DNA of 64,000 nucleotides from the NCBI RefSeq assembly GCF_017948245.1, contig NZ_CP072868.1, positions 310,001 through 374,000 on the forward strand. The letters are read 5' to 3'. Both the position numbers and the translations under genes were made by a program. Under the pieces are notes generated by a model that saw only the letters and a list, made by a program, of their open reading frames with translations, searched no databases and was not told where the DNA came from. Below are positions 47,812 through 56,237 of the stretch, one piece after another (position 1 is the first letter of the stretch; every line of letters starts with the position of its first letter). The DNA comes from Rhizobium sp. NLR16a (lineage in GTDB: Bacteria; Pseudomonadota; Alphaproteobacteria; Rhizobiales; Rhizobiaceae).

Positions 47812-49087
47812 TACCGTTGCGCCGGGCCCTGACATTGACGTGCTGATGAATGACATCGGCCGCAAGGCGAAGGCTGCCGCGCGACCGTTGGGCTTTGCCT
47901 CCGCCGAGGCGAAGAACAAGGCCCTGAACGCCATGGCCGACGCGATCCTGGCGAACAAGGCGCATATCCTGGCCGGAAACGCCAAGGACCTGAAGGACAT
48001 CGAAGGCAGCGAAACGCTTGCCTCCTTCGTCGACCGGCTGACGCTGAACGACAAGCGCATTGCCGAGATGGCCGAGGGAATCCGTGCGATCGCCGCCCTT
48101 GCCGATCCGGTCGGAGAAGTCATCGCGGCCTGGGACAGACCGAACGGCCTGAAGATCGAACGTGTCCGCACGCCGCTCGGCGTCATTGGCGTGATCTTCG
48201 AAAGCCGGCCGAACGTTACCGCCGATGCCGGGGCGCTCTGCCTGAAGGCGGGCAATGCGGTCATCCTGCGCTGCGGCTCGGATTCGCGCCGTTCATCGCA
48301 GGCTATACACGCCTGCATGGTCGAGGGCCTGAAGGCGGCGGGACTTCCGGAGCATGCGATCCAGCTCGTTCCGGTCACCGACCGCGCCGCCGTCGGCGCC
48401 ATGCTGCGCGGCCTGGATGGGGCAATCGACGTCATCGTGCCGCGTGGCGGCAAGAGCCTGGTGGCCCGTGTCCAGAACGAGGCCCGGGTGCCGGTGTTCG
48501 CGCATCTCGAAGGCCTGTGCCACATCTATGTCGATGGCTCGGCCGATCTCGAGATGGCGAAGAAGATCGTCGTCAACGCCAAGATGCGCCGTACCGGCAT
48601 CTGCGGGGCGGCCGAGACGCTGCTCGTTGATGCTGCAGCGGTCGGCACGCATCTGACGCCACTGCTTGAGGTGCTGACTGACGTCGGCTGCGAGATCCGC
48701 GCTTCGGCGGCGGTGCTGAAGGTTGCGCCCGGCCTCAAGCCCGCGACGGAGGAGGACTGGTCGACCGAATATCTCGACGCGATCATCTCAGTCGCTGTGG
48801 TCGACGGCATATCGGGGGCGATCGCCCATATCCAGAAATATTCCTCGAACCATACCGAGGCCGTCATCGCCGAAGACCCCGGCGTGGTCGAGCGTTTCTT
48901 CACCGAAGTCGATTCGGCGATCCTGCTGCACAATGCCTCGACCCAGTTCGCCGACGGCGGCGAGTTCGGCATGGGCGCGGAAATCGGCATCGCCACCGGC
49001 AAGATGCATGCCCGTGGCCCCGTCGGCGTCGAACAACTGACCTCCTTCAAATACCGGGTGCGCGGTGCCGGCCAGACCCGACCCTGA
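47804..49087 (+). CDS. proA: Gamma-glutamyl phosphate reductase
   Basis: Second enzyme of proline synthesis: NADPH-dependent reduction to glutamate semialdehyde. The 427 residues have the ALDH-like fold with [33 protein letters not shown] and the catalytic cysteine in [15 protein letters not shown]. Overlaps proB by eight bases, which couples their translation. Confidence 0.97.
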
Positions 49088-49088
49088 C

Positions 49089-49727
49089 GTGACGACGGAT
49101 AAGCTGGACCGACGTTATCTCCGCATGCCGCACAGCGAGCGCGGCATGGTCGTCGGCCTGTTCGGCGGGTCGTTCAATCCGCCGCATGAGGGCCATGCAC
49201 TTGTCGCCGAAATCGCCATCAAGCGGCTCGGTCTCGACCAGCTCTGGTGGATGGTGACCCCCGGCAACCCGCTGAAAAGCCGCAATCTTCTTGCGCCGCT
49301 TGCCGAGCGCATTGCCGAAAGCGAGCGTGTCGCCGCCGATCCGCGCATCAAGGTCACGGCTTTCGAGCAGGCGCTCGGCGTCAGCTACACCGCCAATACG
49401 CTGGCCCGCGTCAAGGCTCGCAATCCCCATGTGCATTTCATCTGGATCATGGGCGCCGATAGCCTGCAGACATTTCACAAATGGCAGAAATGGCAGGAGA
49501 TCGCCCGCACCTTCCCGATCGCGGTGATCGACCGGCCGGGGGCGACGCTCTCCTACCTCTCTTCGAAAATGACGCGGACCTTCGATTTCGCCCGCATCGA
49601 CGAAGACGACGCACGTGTTCTCTGGAAGAAGCGGGCGCCAGCCTGGACCTTCATCCACGGGCCACGCTCCGGCCTGAGCTCGACGGCAATCCGCAACGGC
49701 GCTTTGCCGGTCCCGGTCGGTAGCTGA
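49089..49727 (+). CDS. nadD: Nicotinate-nucleotide adenylyltransferase
   Basis: Makes deamido-NAD from NaMN and ATP. The 212 residues contain GGSFNPPHEGH (the (H/T)xGH nucleotidyl-transfer motif) and the C-terminal LSSTAIRNG. The start is uncertain: GTG at 49089, GTG at 49065 (overlapping proA) and ATG at 49125 all keep the fold intact and none has a good ribosome-binding site. Last gene of the obgE run. In many Rhizobiales rsfS follows directly; here sRNA and mod genes come between. Confidence 0.93.
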   Translation: MTTDKLDRRYLRMPHSERGMVVGLFGGSFNPPHEGHALVAEIAIKRLGLDQLWWMVTPGNPLKSRNLLAPLAERIAESERVAADPRIKVTAFEQALGVSYTANTLARVKARNPHVHFIWIMGADSLQTFHKWQKWQEIARTFPIAVIDRPGATLSYLSSKMTRTFDFARIDEDDARVLWKKRAPAWTFIHGPRSGLSSTAIRNGALPVPVGS

Positions 49728-49753
49728 ATTTCAGAAAAATCCCGGAAACGAGA

Positions 49754-49866
49754 AAGCCCGACGGGGGAGGAGATCCGTCGGGCTTATAAACTCGACCGAC
49801 AACTTGGGAGGAGGAGTGTTGCCGATCCTGTCGAACGGCTATGGGAGGAGGAGAAAGCCGTTTCGA
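49754..49866 (-). ncRNA. Candidate cuckoo/CcsR-type small RNA locus with three anti-Shine-Dalgarno stem-loops
   Basis: Three stem-loops lie in tandem. Hairpin 1: AAGCCCGACGG (49754-49764) with CCGTCGGGCTT (49775-49785). Hairpin 2: CAAC (49800-49803) with GTTG (49818-49821), extendable with one mismatch. Hairpin 3: TCGAACGGCT (49831-49840) with AGCCGTTTCGA (49856-49866), one bulge. Every loop holds GGGAGGAG on the plus strand, so CTCCTCCC on the minus strand. Small RNAs with CUYCCUCC loops (cuckoo RNAs) occur across Alphaproteobacteria. Minus orientation is preferred because hairpin 1 is then followed by a pyrimidine-rich TCTCGTTTCC tail. Plus-strand GGA loops for a CsrA-like protein are the alternative. 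Confidence 0.6.
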
Positions 49867-50155
49867 TGGGTGTGTTGTACCATATTCAGCCGGTAGGTGA
49901 ATATCATTTTGTGCAATGCAGCAATGCGACCGATGCAACACTGCGGGTAACGAAAGCTGCCGCTTTAATCGGCAAGCCCTGCAGTACAGCCGCTTTGCCC
50001 TGCGGTTACTCTGTCTGACCGATCGCCATTCGCCGTTGATTGCAGCCTGCGGACGTCTTGTTCTCAGAAAGCCATGCACCTCCTGAATAGGTAAGGCCGA
50101 TTGGCAGTCGATACGGTTATGTTTTTCTGAATATATCCCTAGCCAGACAGTGAGC
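49867..50155. other. Intergenic stretch between the RNA locus and the mod promoter
   Basis: No convincing coding frame. On the minus strand this stretch would hold the promoter of the small-RNA locus; I could not pick a clear -35/-10 pair. Confidence 0.5.
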
Positions 50156-50184
50156 ATCGTTATATTCGTCGAAATATTTCGAAT
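50156..50184. promoter_or_regulatory. Candidate ModE operator before modA
   Basis: ATCGTTATATT, CGTCG, AAATATTTCGAAT resembles the ModE box (an ATCGNTATATA half-site and its inverse). It ends 17 bases before the modA start. Under molybdate sufficiency a ModE protein bound here would block modABC. Confidence 0.55.
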
Positions 50185-50200
50185 CCTGGGGAGTGAAAGC

Positions 50201-50992
50201 ATGCGGAACCGCCGCCAATGGACGAAACTGGCAACCGCCGCGATCGCGGCTCTTTGGTTCGGCGCGGCAGCACTGCCGGCGCCCGCCGCAGCCGCTGAAA
50301 AACTGACCGTCTTTGCCGCGGCGAGTTTGAAGAACGCGCTCGACGCCGCCAATGCCGCCTGGACCAGTGAGAGCGGCAAAGAAGCCGTCGCCTCCTATGC
50401 GGCGAGCGGGGCACTTGCCAAGCAGATCGAAAACGCCGCCCCGGCCGATATCTTCATTTCGGCGGATCGCGATTGGATGGATTATCTCGCGGAGAGGAAG
50501 CTGATCAAAGCCGACAGCCGTTCGGACCTGCTCGGAAACCGGCTCGTGCTCGTGGCCGAAAAGGACAAGGCAAAGCCGGTCGAGATCAAACAGGGTTTCG
50601 ATCTCGCCGCTTTGCTCGGTGACGGCAGGCTTGCCATGGGTGAGCCGAAATCGGTCCCAGCAGGCAAATACGGCATGGCCGCGCTGGAAAAACTCGGTGT
50701 CTGGGCATCGGTCGAATCCAAGGTCGCCGGCGCCGAAAGCGTGCGCGCCGCCCTCGCCCTCGTCTCCCGCGGCGAAGCGCCTTACGGCATCGTCTACCAG
50801 ACCGACGCGGCCGCCGATAAGGGTGTCGCGATCGTCGGCACCTTCCCGGCCGACTCCCACCCGCCGATCATCTATCCGGTCGCAATTCTTGCCGAGAGCA
50901 AGAACCCGGATGCAGCGGCCTATCTCGACTTCCTGGAGTCGGACAAGGCAGCCGCTTTCCTCACGGCGCAGGGTTTCACTATTCTGAAATAG
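50201..50992 (+). CDS. modA: Molybdate ABC transporter, periplasmic binding protein
   Basis: A 263-residue molybdate/tungstate-binding protein. A signal peptide (MRNRRQWTKLATAAIAALWFG, ending near PAAAA-EK) is followed by the ModA start KLTVFAAASLKNALDAA, the SYAASGALAKQIENAAPADIFISAD segment and VPAGKYGMAALEKLG, which supply the oxyanion site. ATG at 50201 has GGGGAG seven bases upstream. First gene of modABC. Confidence 0.95.
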   Translation: MRNRRQWTKLATAAIAALWFGAAALPAPAAAAEKLTVFAAASLKNALDAANAAWTSESGKEAVASYAASGALAKQIENAAPADIFISADRDWMDYLAERKLIKADSRSDLLGNRLVLVAEKDKAKPVEIKQGFDLAALLGDGRLAMGEPKSVPAGKYGMAALEKLGVWASVESKVAGAESVRAALALVSRGEAPYGIVYQTDAAADKGVAIVGTFPADSHPPIIYPVAILAESKNPDAAAYLDFLESDKAAAFLTAQGFTILK

Positions 50993-51013
50993 TCGGCCAA
51001 CTAATGTTTCGTC

Positions 51014-51122
51014 ATGCTCGGGCTTGTCCCGAGCATCTGCAATCGGTTGATGTACAGCAGGTTAGGCACCAAGCCGCGGCTGCCCCTCACCCTAACCCTC
51101 TCCCCGTAAACGGGGCGAGGGG
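51014..51122. repeat. Dispersed palindromic repeats inside the mod operon
   Basis: Two elements lie between modA and modB. The first is ATGCTCGGG (51014-51022), CTTGT, CCCGAGCAT (51028-51036), a perfect nine-base stem. The second is a nested palindrome, CCCCTC (51083) with GAGGGG (51117-51122) around CCCCGT/ACGGGG. Both look like widespread rhizobial intergenic repeats. The following bases up to about 51210 look repeat-derived as well. Confidence 0.65.
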
Positions 51123-51230
51123 ACGTGCCATGCGAGAGGCCGGCGAGGAACGGAGAGGTTGCGGCCATTCCCCTTCGCCCAGCGAGCGGGAGAAGGTGCC
51201 GGCAGGCAGATGAAGGGCAGGCGTCGAATG

Positions 51231-51962
51231 ATGTCTGATTTTCCAGGGAGACGACCGCAGTTGAACATATTCGGCTTGAGCGACGAGGAATGGACGGCAA
51301 TCCTGCTCAGCCTGCGCGTCTCGATCGTCGCAATGCTGGCGAGCCTGCCCTTCGGCATTCTCGTTGCCTTGCTCTTGGCCCGCGGCCGCTTCTGGGGCAA
51401 GTCGTTGCTGAACGGCATCGTTCACCTGCCGCTGATCCTGCCGCCCGTCGTCACCGGTTTTCTTCTTCTCATCCTCTTCGGTCGCCGCGGCCCGATCGGC
51501 AGCCTGCTCGACCATTATTTCGGCATCATCTTCTCCTTCCGCTGGACGGGCGCCGCACTTGCCTGTGCCGTCATGGCCTTTCCGCTGATGGTTCGCAGCA
51601 TTCGCCTGTCGATCGAAGCGGTCGACCGCAAGCTGGAAGAGGCGGCCGGAACGCTCGGCGCCGGCCCTGCCTGGGTTTTCCTGACGATCACCCTGCCGTT
51701 GACGCTCCCGGGCATCACAGTCGGCATGATCCTCTCCTTCGCCAAGGCGATGGGCGAGTTCGGCGCGACGATCACCTTCGTCTCCAACATCCCGGGCGAG
51801 ACCCAGACGCTGCCGGCAGCAATCTACACCTTCACCCAATTGCCGGGCGGTGATGCCGGCGCGCTGCGACTGACGCTGGTCGCTGTCGCCATTTCCATGG
51901 CCGCCCTGCTTGCCTCGGAGTTCCTTGCTCGTCTCGCCGGCCGAAGGATTGATCCGGAATGA
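51231..51962 (+). CDS. modB: Molybdate ABC transporter, permease
   Basis: A 243-residue inner-membrane permease with [21 protein letters not shown] at its start, five or six membrane helices, and the EAA loop ([23 protein letters not shown]). ATGs at 51210, 51228 and 51231 are in frame; 51231 gives the family N-terminus. The extra codons upstream come from the repeat-rich spacer. Overlaps modC by four bases. Confidence 0.92.
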   Translation: MSDFPGRRPQLNIFGLSDEEWTAILLSLRVSIVAMLASLPFGILVALLLARGRFWGKSLLNGIVHLPLILPPVVTGFLLLILFGRRGPIGSLLDHYFGIIFSFRWTGAALACAVMAFPLMVRSIRLSIEAVDRKLEEAAGTLGAGPAWVFLTITLPLTLPGITVGMILSFAKAMGEFGATITFVSNIPGETQTLPAAIYTFTQLPGGDAGALRLTLVAVAISMAALLASEFLARLAGRRIDPE

Positions 51963-53026
51963 CGCTGATTGTCGAGGCAAAACAAAGGCTCGGCGCGTTC
52001 GCGCTCGACGCCGCCTTTACCTCCGAAGGCGGTGTAACCGTATTGTTCGGCCGCTCCGGCTCCGGCAAGACCTCACTGATCCGCATCATCGCCGGTCTCG
52101 CCCGGCCGGATGAAGGTCGCGTCGTGCTTGACGGCGAGCGCCTCACCGAAACGACAGCTGGCATCTTCGTCCCGAAACACCGCCGCCGTTTCGGTTATGT
52201 CTTCCAGGAGGCACGGCTGTTTCCGCATTTGAGCGTCCGAGCCAATCTTTCCTACGGCCGCTGGTTTGCCCCAAAGGCGGCACGCCGTGAGAGCTTCGAT
52301 CATATTATCGACCTGCTCGGCATCGAGCCGCTGTTGGAACGCAGCCCGGCAAAACTTTCCGGCGGCGAAAAACAGCGCGTCGCGATCGGGCGTGCCCTTC
52401 TCTCCTCACCCCGCCTGCTCTTGATGGACGAGCCGCTCGCCGCCCTCGACGAGGCACGCAAGGCCGAGATCCTGCCATATCTCGAGCGGTTGCGTGATGA
52501 AACCGAAATTCCGATCGTCTATGTCAGCCATGCGATCGCCGAGGTGGCACGACTCGCAAGTCAGGTCGTCGTCCTCAGCGACGGCAAGGTGGAAACGACC
52601 GGCCCGGCCGTCGACATATTGAGCCGTCCCTCAGCGGCCGCCGACCGGAAAGAGGCCGGCGCGCTGCTCGAAGGCACCGTCGAAAGCTTCGATGCGCGTC
52701 ACCGCCTGTCGACCGTCGCTCTGAAATCCTCCCAACTGCATATTCCGAGCGGAGTGCTTCCGCCCGGCAGACCGGTGCGCATCCGCATTCCGTCGCGCGA
52801 CGTCATGCTGGCGACCGCCAGGCCCGAGGGCCTCAGCGCGCTGAACATTCTCGAAGGCAGGATCGAGGCGATATCGTCTGGCGAGGACGGAACGGTCGAA
52901 ATCCGGATCGATTGCGGCGGCAATGCCATTCTTTCGCGTATCACCGCACTGTCCTGCGAGCGCCTCGATCTCCGGCCTGGCAAGACCGTCTTCGCCATCA
53001 TCAAGACGGTTGCCCTGGAAGGCTGA
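51959..53026 (+). CDS. modC: Molybdate ABC transporter, ATP-binding protein
   Basis: A 355-residue ATPase with Walker A (GRSGSGKTS), signature ([15 protein letters not shown]) and Walker B ([12 protein letters not shown]). A C-terminal molybdate-binding Mop/TOBE domain (about 290-355, [23 protein letters not shown]) can inhibit transport when molybdate is plentiful. It ends directly against the convergent modE-like gene. Confidence 0.95.
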   Translation: MTLIVEAKQRLGAFALDAAFTSEGGVTVLFGRSGSGKTSLIRIIAGLARPDEGRVVLDGERLTETTAGIFVPKHRRRFGYVFQEARLFPHLSVRANLSYGRWFAPKAARRESFDHIIDLLGIEPLLERSPAKLSGGEKQRVAIGRALLSSPRLLLMDEPLAALDEARKAEILPYLERLRDETEIPIVYVSHAIAEVARLASQVVVLSDGKVETTGPAVDILSRPSAAADRKEAGALLEGTVESFDARHRLSTVALKSSQLHIPSGVLPPGRPVRIRIPSRDVMLATARPEGLSALNILEGRIEAISSGEDGTVEIRIDCGGNAILSRITALSCERLDLRPGKTVFAIIKTVALEG

Positions 53027-53404
53027 TCAACCGTGCTCGCCAGGCGGCAGGTTGCGCTTGGCTTCGAGCCAGGCGAGATCCTTGGCAAGGCTCTCCCGCA
53101 CCGTCTTTTCCATCCGGCGAAAACGCGCGAGCAATTCTTCGCCGAACGGTGTCAATGCCGCGCCGCCGCCCTTCTGCCCGCCGCGTTGCGGCTCCACCAC
53201 CTGTTCTGAGAACATCCGGTTCATCTCGCTGACAAGCAGCCATGCTCGGCGATAGGACATGTCCATCGCCCGCCCGGCCGCCGAGATCGATCCGGTCGCG
53301 CGGATATGCTCCAGCAGCTCCATCTTGCCGTGACCGAGACGATGCTCATTCGGGAAGCTGATTCGCAGGACGGGAACAGGTGTTTTTGCGGCGGGGTCGG
53401 TCAT
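53027..53404 (-). CDS. ModE-like winged-helix molybdenum regulator (DNA-binding domain only)
   Basis: A 125-residue protein matching only the N-terminal helix-turn-helix domain of ModE (LGHGKMELLEHIRATGSISAAGRAMDMSYRRAWLLVSEMNRMF, QRGGQKGGGAALTPFGEELL). The two molybdate-binding Mop domains are absent, so it cannot sense molybdate the way E. coli ModE does; sensing may lie in ModC or another partner. Convergent with and touching modC. ATG at 53404 is preferred over the frame to 53473, whose extra residues are basic and unconserved. Confidence 0.85.
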   Translation of the reverse strand: MTDPAAKTPVPVLRISFPNEHRLGHGKMELLEHIRATGSISAAGRAMDMSYRRAWLLVSEMNRMFSEQVVEPQRGGQKGGGAALTPFGEELLARFRRMEKTVRESLAKDLAWLEAKRNLPPGEHG

Positions 53405-53613
53405 TGAATCGAAAAATCGAGGAATTTGCGGCACTTTACGCCGCGGCACGGAAACTGTACACCGACCGCACAAGCAGCCCGAGCGGCAATATTCTTCAAT
53501 TCGGACGCCAGATCGGATTTTCGGCGGCTCTGTACCTTAGCACGTCTTGAAACATTAATGGATTGATGCCTATCTTAACCATGATCCGGTCGTGATCGGA
53601 TCTCGTGTTGTGC

Positions 53614-54057
53614 ATGGTTTGTCATTCCAGGAAAGGGAAAAAACTGACAACAGTACACGCCAAGGGAAAAACGCTCGCCGTTGTCCCGAAGAGTGCGGAA
53701 CGTGGCGCCGATGCCGCTGCCCGCGCCTTAGAAGCCGTCCTCACCAGCCTTGAGGACTCCAAAGCTGAAGATATCGTCACCATCGACATTGCCGGAAAAT
53801 CGGCGCTTGGAGACTACATGATCGTCGTCTCCGGTCGCTCGAACAGGCATGTCCTGGCGATTTCGGATCACCTGCTCACCGATCTCAAGGACGAAGGCTT
53901 CGGTACGGCCCGCGTCGAAGGTCAGGAAGGCGGCGACTGGATCCTGATCGACACCGGTGACATCATCGTGCATGTGTTCCGTCCCGAAATCCGCGAGTTC
54001 TACAACATCGAAAAGATGTGGGCGGCTCCGGATATGGATGAGGAAACACGGCACTGA
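53614..54057 (+). CDS. rsfS: Ribosomal silencing factor RsfS
   Basis: Binds ribosomal protein L14 and blocks subunit joining when nutrients are low. The Iojap/DUF143 domain is clear (LEDSKAEDIVTIDIAGKSALGDYMIVVSGRSNRHVLAISDHL, GDWILIDTGDIIVHVFRPEIREFYNIEKMW). The start is odd. The family-like N-terminus TTVHAKGKTL begins after a CTG codon at 53644, preceded by AGGAAAGGG, whereas the nearest ATG (53614, used here) adds ten basic residues. The true protein could be 137 residues with a CTG start. Confidence 0.9.
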   Translation: MVCHSRKGKKLTTVHAKGKTLAVVPKSAERGADAAARALEAVLTSLEDSKAEDIVTIDIAGKSALGDYMIVVSGRSNRHVLAISDHLLTDLKDEGFGTARVEGQEGGDWILIDTGDIIVHVFRPEIREFYNIEKMWAAPDMDEETRH

Positions 54058-54174
54058 CAGGCAGGCCGGCATCGCCCGGCGCCTGAGATGCGGCATTTGA
54101 CTGGCCGGGAAACATGCGAAGCCGGCTGCGGTGTATCGTGTGCCTGAAATGCCGTCACGAGCAGGAGCGGGGAA

Positions 54175-54657
54175 ATGCGAATTGGTCTTTTTGCGGTGGG
54201 ACGGCTGAAGTCCGGCCCCGAAAAGGATCTCGTGGCCCGTTACCTCGATCGTTTTGCCAAGGCCGGCTCTGCGGTCGCCCTCGAATTCACCCGTATTACC
54301 GAAGTTGGCGAAAGCCGCGCCTCCAATGCGGAGACCCGCAAGCGCGAAGAGGCGGCGATGCTGCTGAAATCGCTGGCCGAGGGCAGTGTTCTCATTCTTC
54401 TCGATGAACGCGGCAAGGCCCTCGACAGCCAAGCCTTCGCAAACCTGCTCGGCACCTATCGTGACCAGGGAAAACGCGAGCTGACGATTGCGATCGGCGG
54501 AGCCGACGGCCTCGATCCCGCCCTTTACGATCGGGCCGACGCCACACTGTGCCTCGGCAAAATGACCTGGCCGCACCAACTCGTGCGCACGCTGATCGCC
54601 GAGCAGCTCTACCGCGCCGTCACCATCTTGTCCGGCCACCCCTATCACCGCGTCTGA
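54175..54657 (+). CDS. rlmH: 23S rRNA (pseudouridine1915-N3)-methyltransferase
   Basis: SPOUT-class methyltransferase of 160 residues that modifies pseudouridine 1915 of 23S rRNA on assembled ribosomes. Landmarks are LLDERGKALDSQAFA, the knot region IAIGGADGLDP, and the C-terminal LGKMTWPHQLVRTLIAEQLYRA plus GHPYHR. It follows rsfS by 117 bases, a conserved pairing in bacteria. Confidence 0.97.
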   Translation: MRIGLFAVGRLKSGPEKDLVARYLDRFAKAGSAVALEFTRITEVGESRASNAETRKREEAAMLLKSLAEGSVLILLDERGKALDSQAFANLLGTYRDQGKRELTIAIGGADGLDPALYDRADATLCLGKMTWPHQLVRTLIAEQLYRAVTILSGHPYHRV

Positions 54658-54806
54658 CGGTTCAGGCTCGGTCCAGGGCTTTGGCTGCGCGTCGCATTGT
54701 CACGCAGCCGTGTTTTGCGCAGGCAGGCTTTCTCCTGCAAACTTTCTGGCAAAGCGTGCCAAATCAGCTTAGTCTCCGCGCGATTTGAGAGAGTGCCCGG
54801 ACACGC

Positions 54807-56237
54807 ATGACGACGACTCCAACCAGGCGACACCGCATGATTCTGCCGGCACTTGCGGCCGGTTTCGGTGTTGCGGTCATCCTCGTCTCGACAAGCCCGT
54901 TTTCGGTCCGGGCCCAGGATGCCGCCCCGGAAGCGGCGCAAGCTTCAAGCCCGCCGCCCGCCGAGGCGCCGTCGCCCGATCCGGCCGCCGAACTTGCCGC
55001 CAAACGCGATCGGACCCGCGCCGAACTCGAAACCCTGTCGAAATCAATCAGCCTGTCCTCCGACAAGGTGAGCGAACTCCAGCAGAGTATCGCCAATCTG
55101 GAAAAGAGTACGCAGAGCATTCGCCAGGCGCTGATCGATTCCGCCGCCCGCCGCAAGGGGCTGGAAAAACAGATCCTCGAGAGCGAAAAGAAGCTTGCCG
55201 ACCTCGGCGTCAAGGAGGATGGCATCCGCCGTTCCCTGCATGAACGCCGCGGACTGCTGGCCGAGGTGCTGGCAGCACTTCAGCGCATGGGCCGTAATCC
55301 GCCGCCGGCGTTGCTCGTCACCCCCGACGACGCGCTTGCTTCCGTGCGCAGCGCCATCCTGCTCGGTGCCGTCGTGCCCGGCATTCGCAAGGAAACCGAC
55401 AAGCTCGCCGCCGATCTCGGAAGCCTGGCCGCGCTGCAGACGGCAAGCGCCGCCGAGAAGACGCAGCTGACAGCGACGATGACTGATAGCATTGAGGAAG
55501 AGCGGCGCATGGACCTGCTGCTTGCCGAAAACGACAAGCTCAGCCGCAGCAACGCCGCTGATCTGGAGGCCGAGAAGAAGCGGTCCGAGGAACTCGCGGG
55601 CAAGGCGACCAGCCTCGAAGGCCTCGTCGCCTCAATGGAATCCGAGATCGCCTCGGTACGCGAAGCGGCCACCGCCGCTCGCCAAGCCGAGGAGAACCGC
55701 AAGCTCTTGACGGACGAGCAGCGGGCTCAGGCGAAGGCGCTGGCCGAGAGCGGCGTGCCCGATAAAAACCGCATTGCGCCCGCATATCCCTTCGCAGAAT
55801 TGAGGGCGAAATTGGAACTGCCCGTGGCAGGCGATATCCTGCGCCAGTTCGGCGATGCCGATGGCACCGGGCATGAAGCCATGGGAATGACGGTCGCCAC
55901 CAACCCCGAAACAGTGGTGACGGCCCCGGCCGACGGGCTGGTGGTTTTTGCCGGCGCTTTCCGCAGTTACGGTCAGATGGTCATTCTCGACGCGGGCGAC
56001 GGTTACCACCTGGTTCTCTCGGGAATGGATACGATCAATACCCGTCAGGGAAAATTCGTTTTCTCCGGCGAGCCGCTCGCCGTGATGGGAGCGAAAAGAG
56101 TGGCAAGCGCAACTGCATTGGCGCTGGAAACGGACCGGCCAACGCTTTACATTGAATTTCGAAAAGACGGTAAACCGGTCGATTCCCGACCGTGGTGGAC
56201 CGCCAAGGACACTGGAAAGGCACGCAATGATTCGTAG
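54807..56237 (+). CDS. Murein hydrolase activator EnvC-like protein
   Basis: A 476-residue secreted protein. A signal anchor (MILPALAAGFGVAVILVSTSPFSVRAQ) precedes a long coiled coil (about 55-310, rich in E/K/L/A) and a C-terminal LytM/M23 domain (about 340-470). The LytM metal ligands are degenerate: the usual HxH region reads LYIEFRKDGKPVDSRPWW. As in EnvC, it therefore probably activates amidases during cell division rather than cutting murein itself. ATG at 54837 is an alternative start. Overlaps ctpA by 11 bases. Confidence 0.88.
   Translation: MTTTPTRRHRMILPALAAGFGVAVILVSTSPFSVRAQDAAPEAAQASSPPPAEAPSPDPAAELAAKRDRTRAELETLSKSISLSSDKVSELQQSIANLEKSTQSIRQALIDSAARRKGLEKQILESEKKLADLGVKEDGIRRSLHERRGLLAEVLAALQRMGRNPPPALLVTPDDALASVRSAILLGAVVPGIRKETDKLAADLGSLAALQTASAAEKTQLTATMTDSIEEERRMDLLLAENDKLSRSNAADLEAEKKRSEELAGKATSLEGLVASMESEIASVREAATAARQAEENRKLLTDEQRAQAKALAESGVPDKNRIAPAYPFAELRAKLELPVAGDILRQFGDADGTGHEAMGMTVATNPETVVTAPADGLVVFAGAFRSYGQMVILDAGDGYHLVLSGMDTINTRQGKFVFSGEPLAVMGAKRVASATALALETDRPTLYIEFRKDGKPVDSRPWWTAKDTGKARNDS

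Noticed and set aside
49754..49785. Hairpin 1 after nadD as a simple nadD terminator
   Set aside because: The stem is strong but is followed by ATAAACTC, not a T-run, on the plus strand, and two further hairpins with the same loop make an RNA locus more likely.
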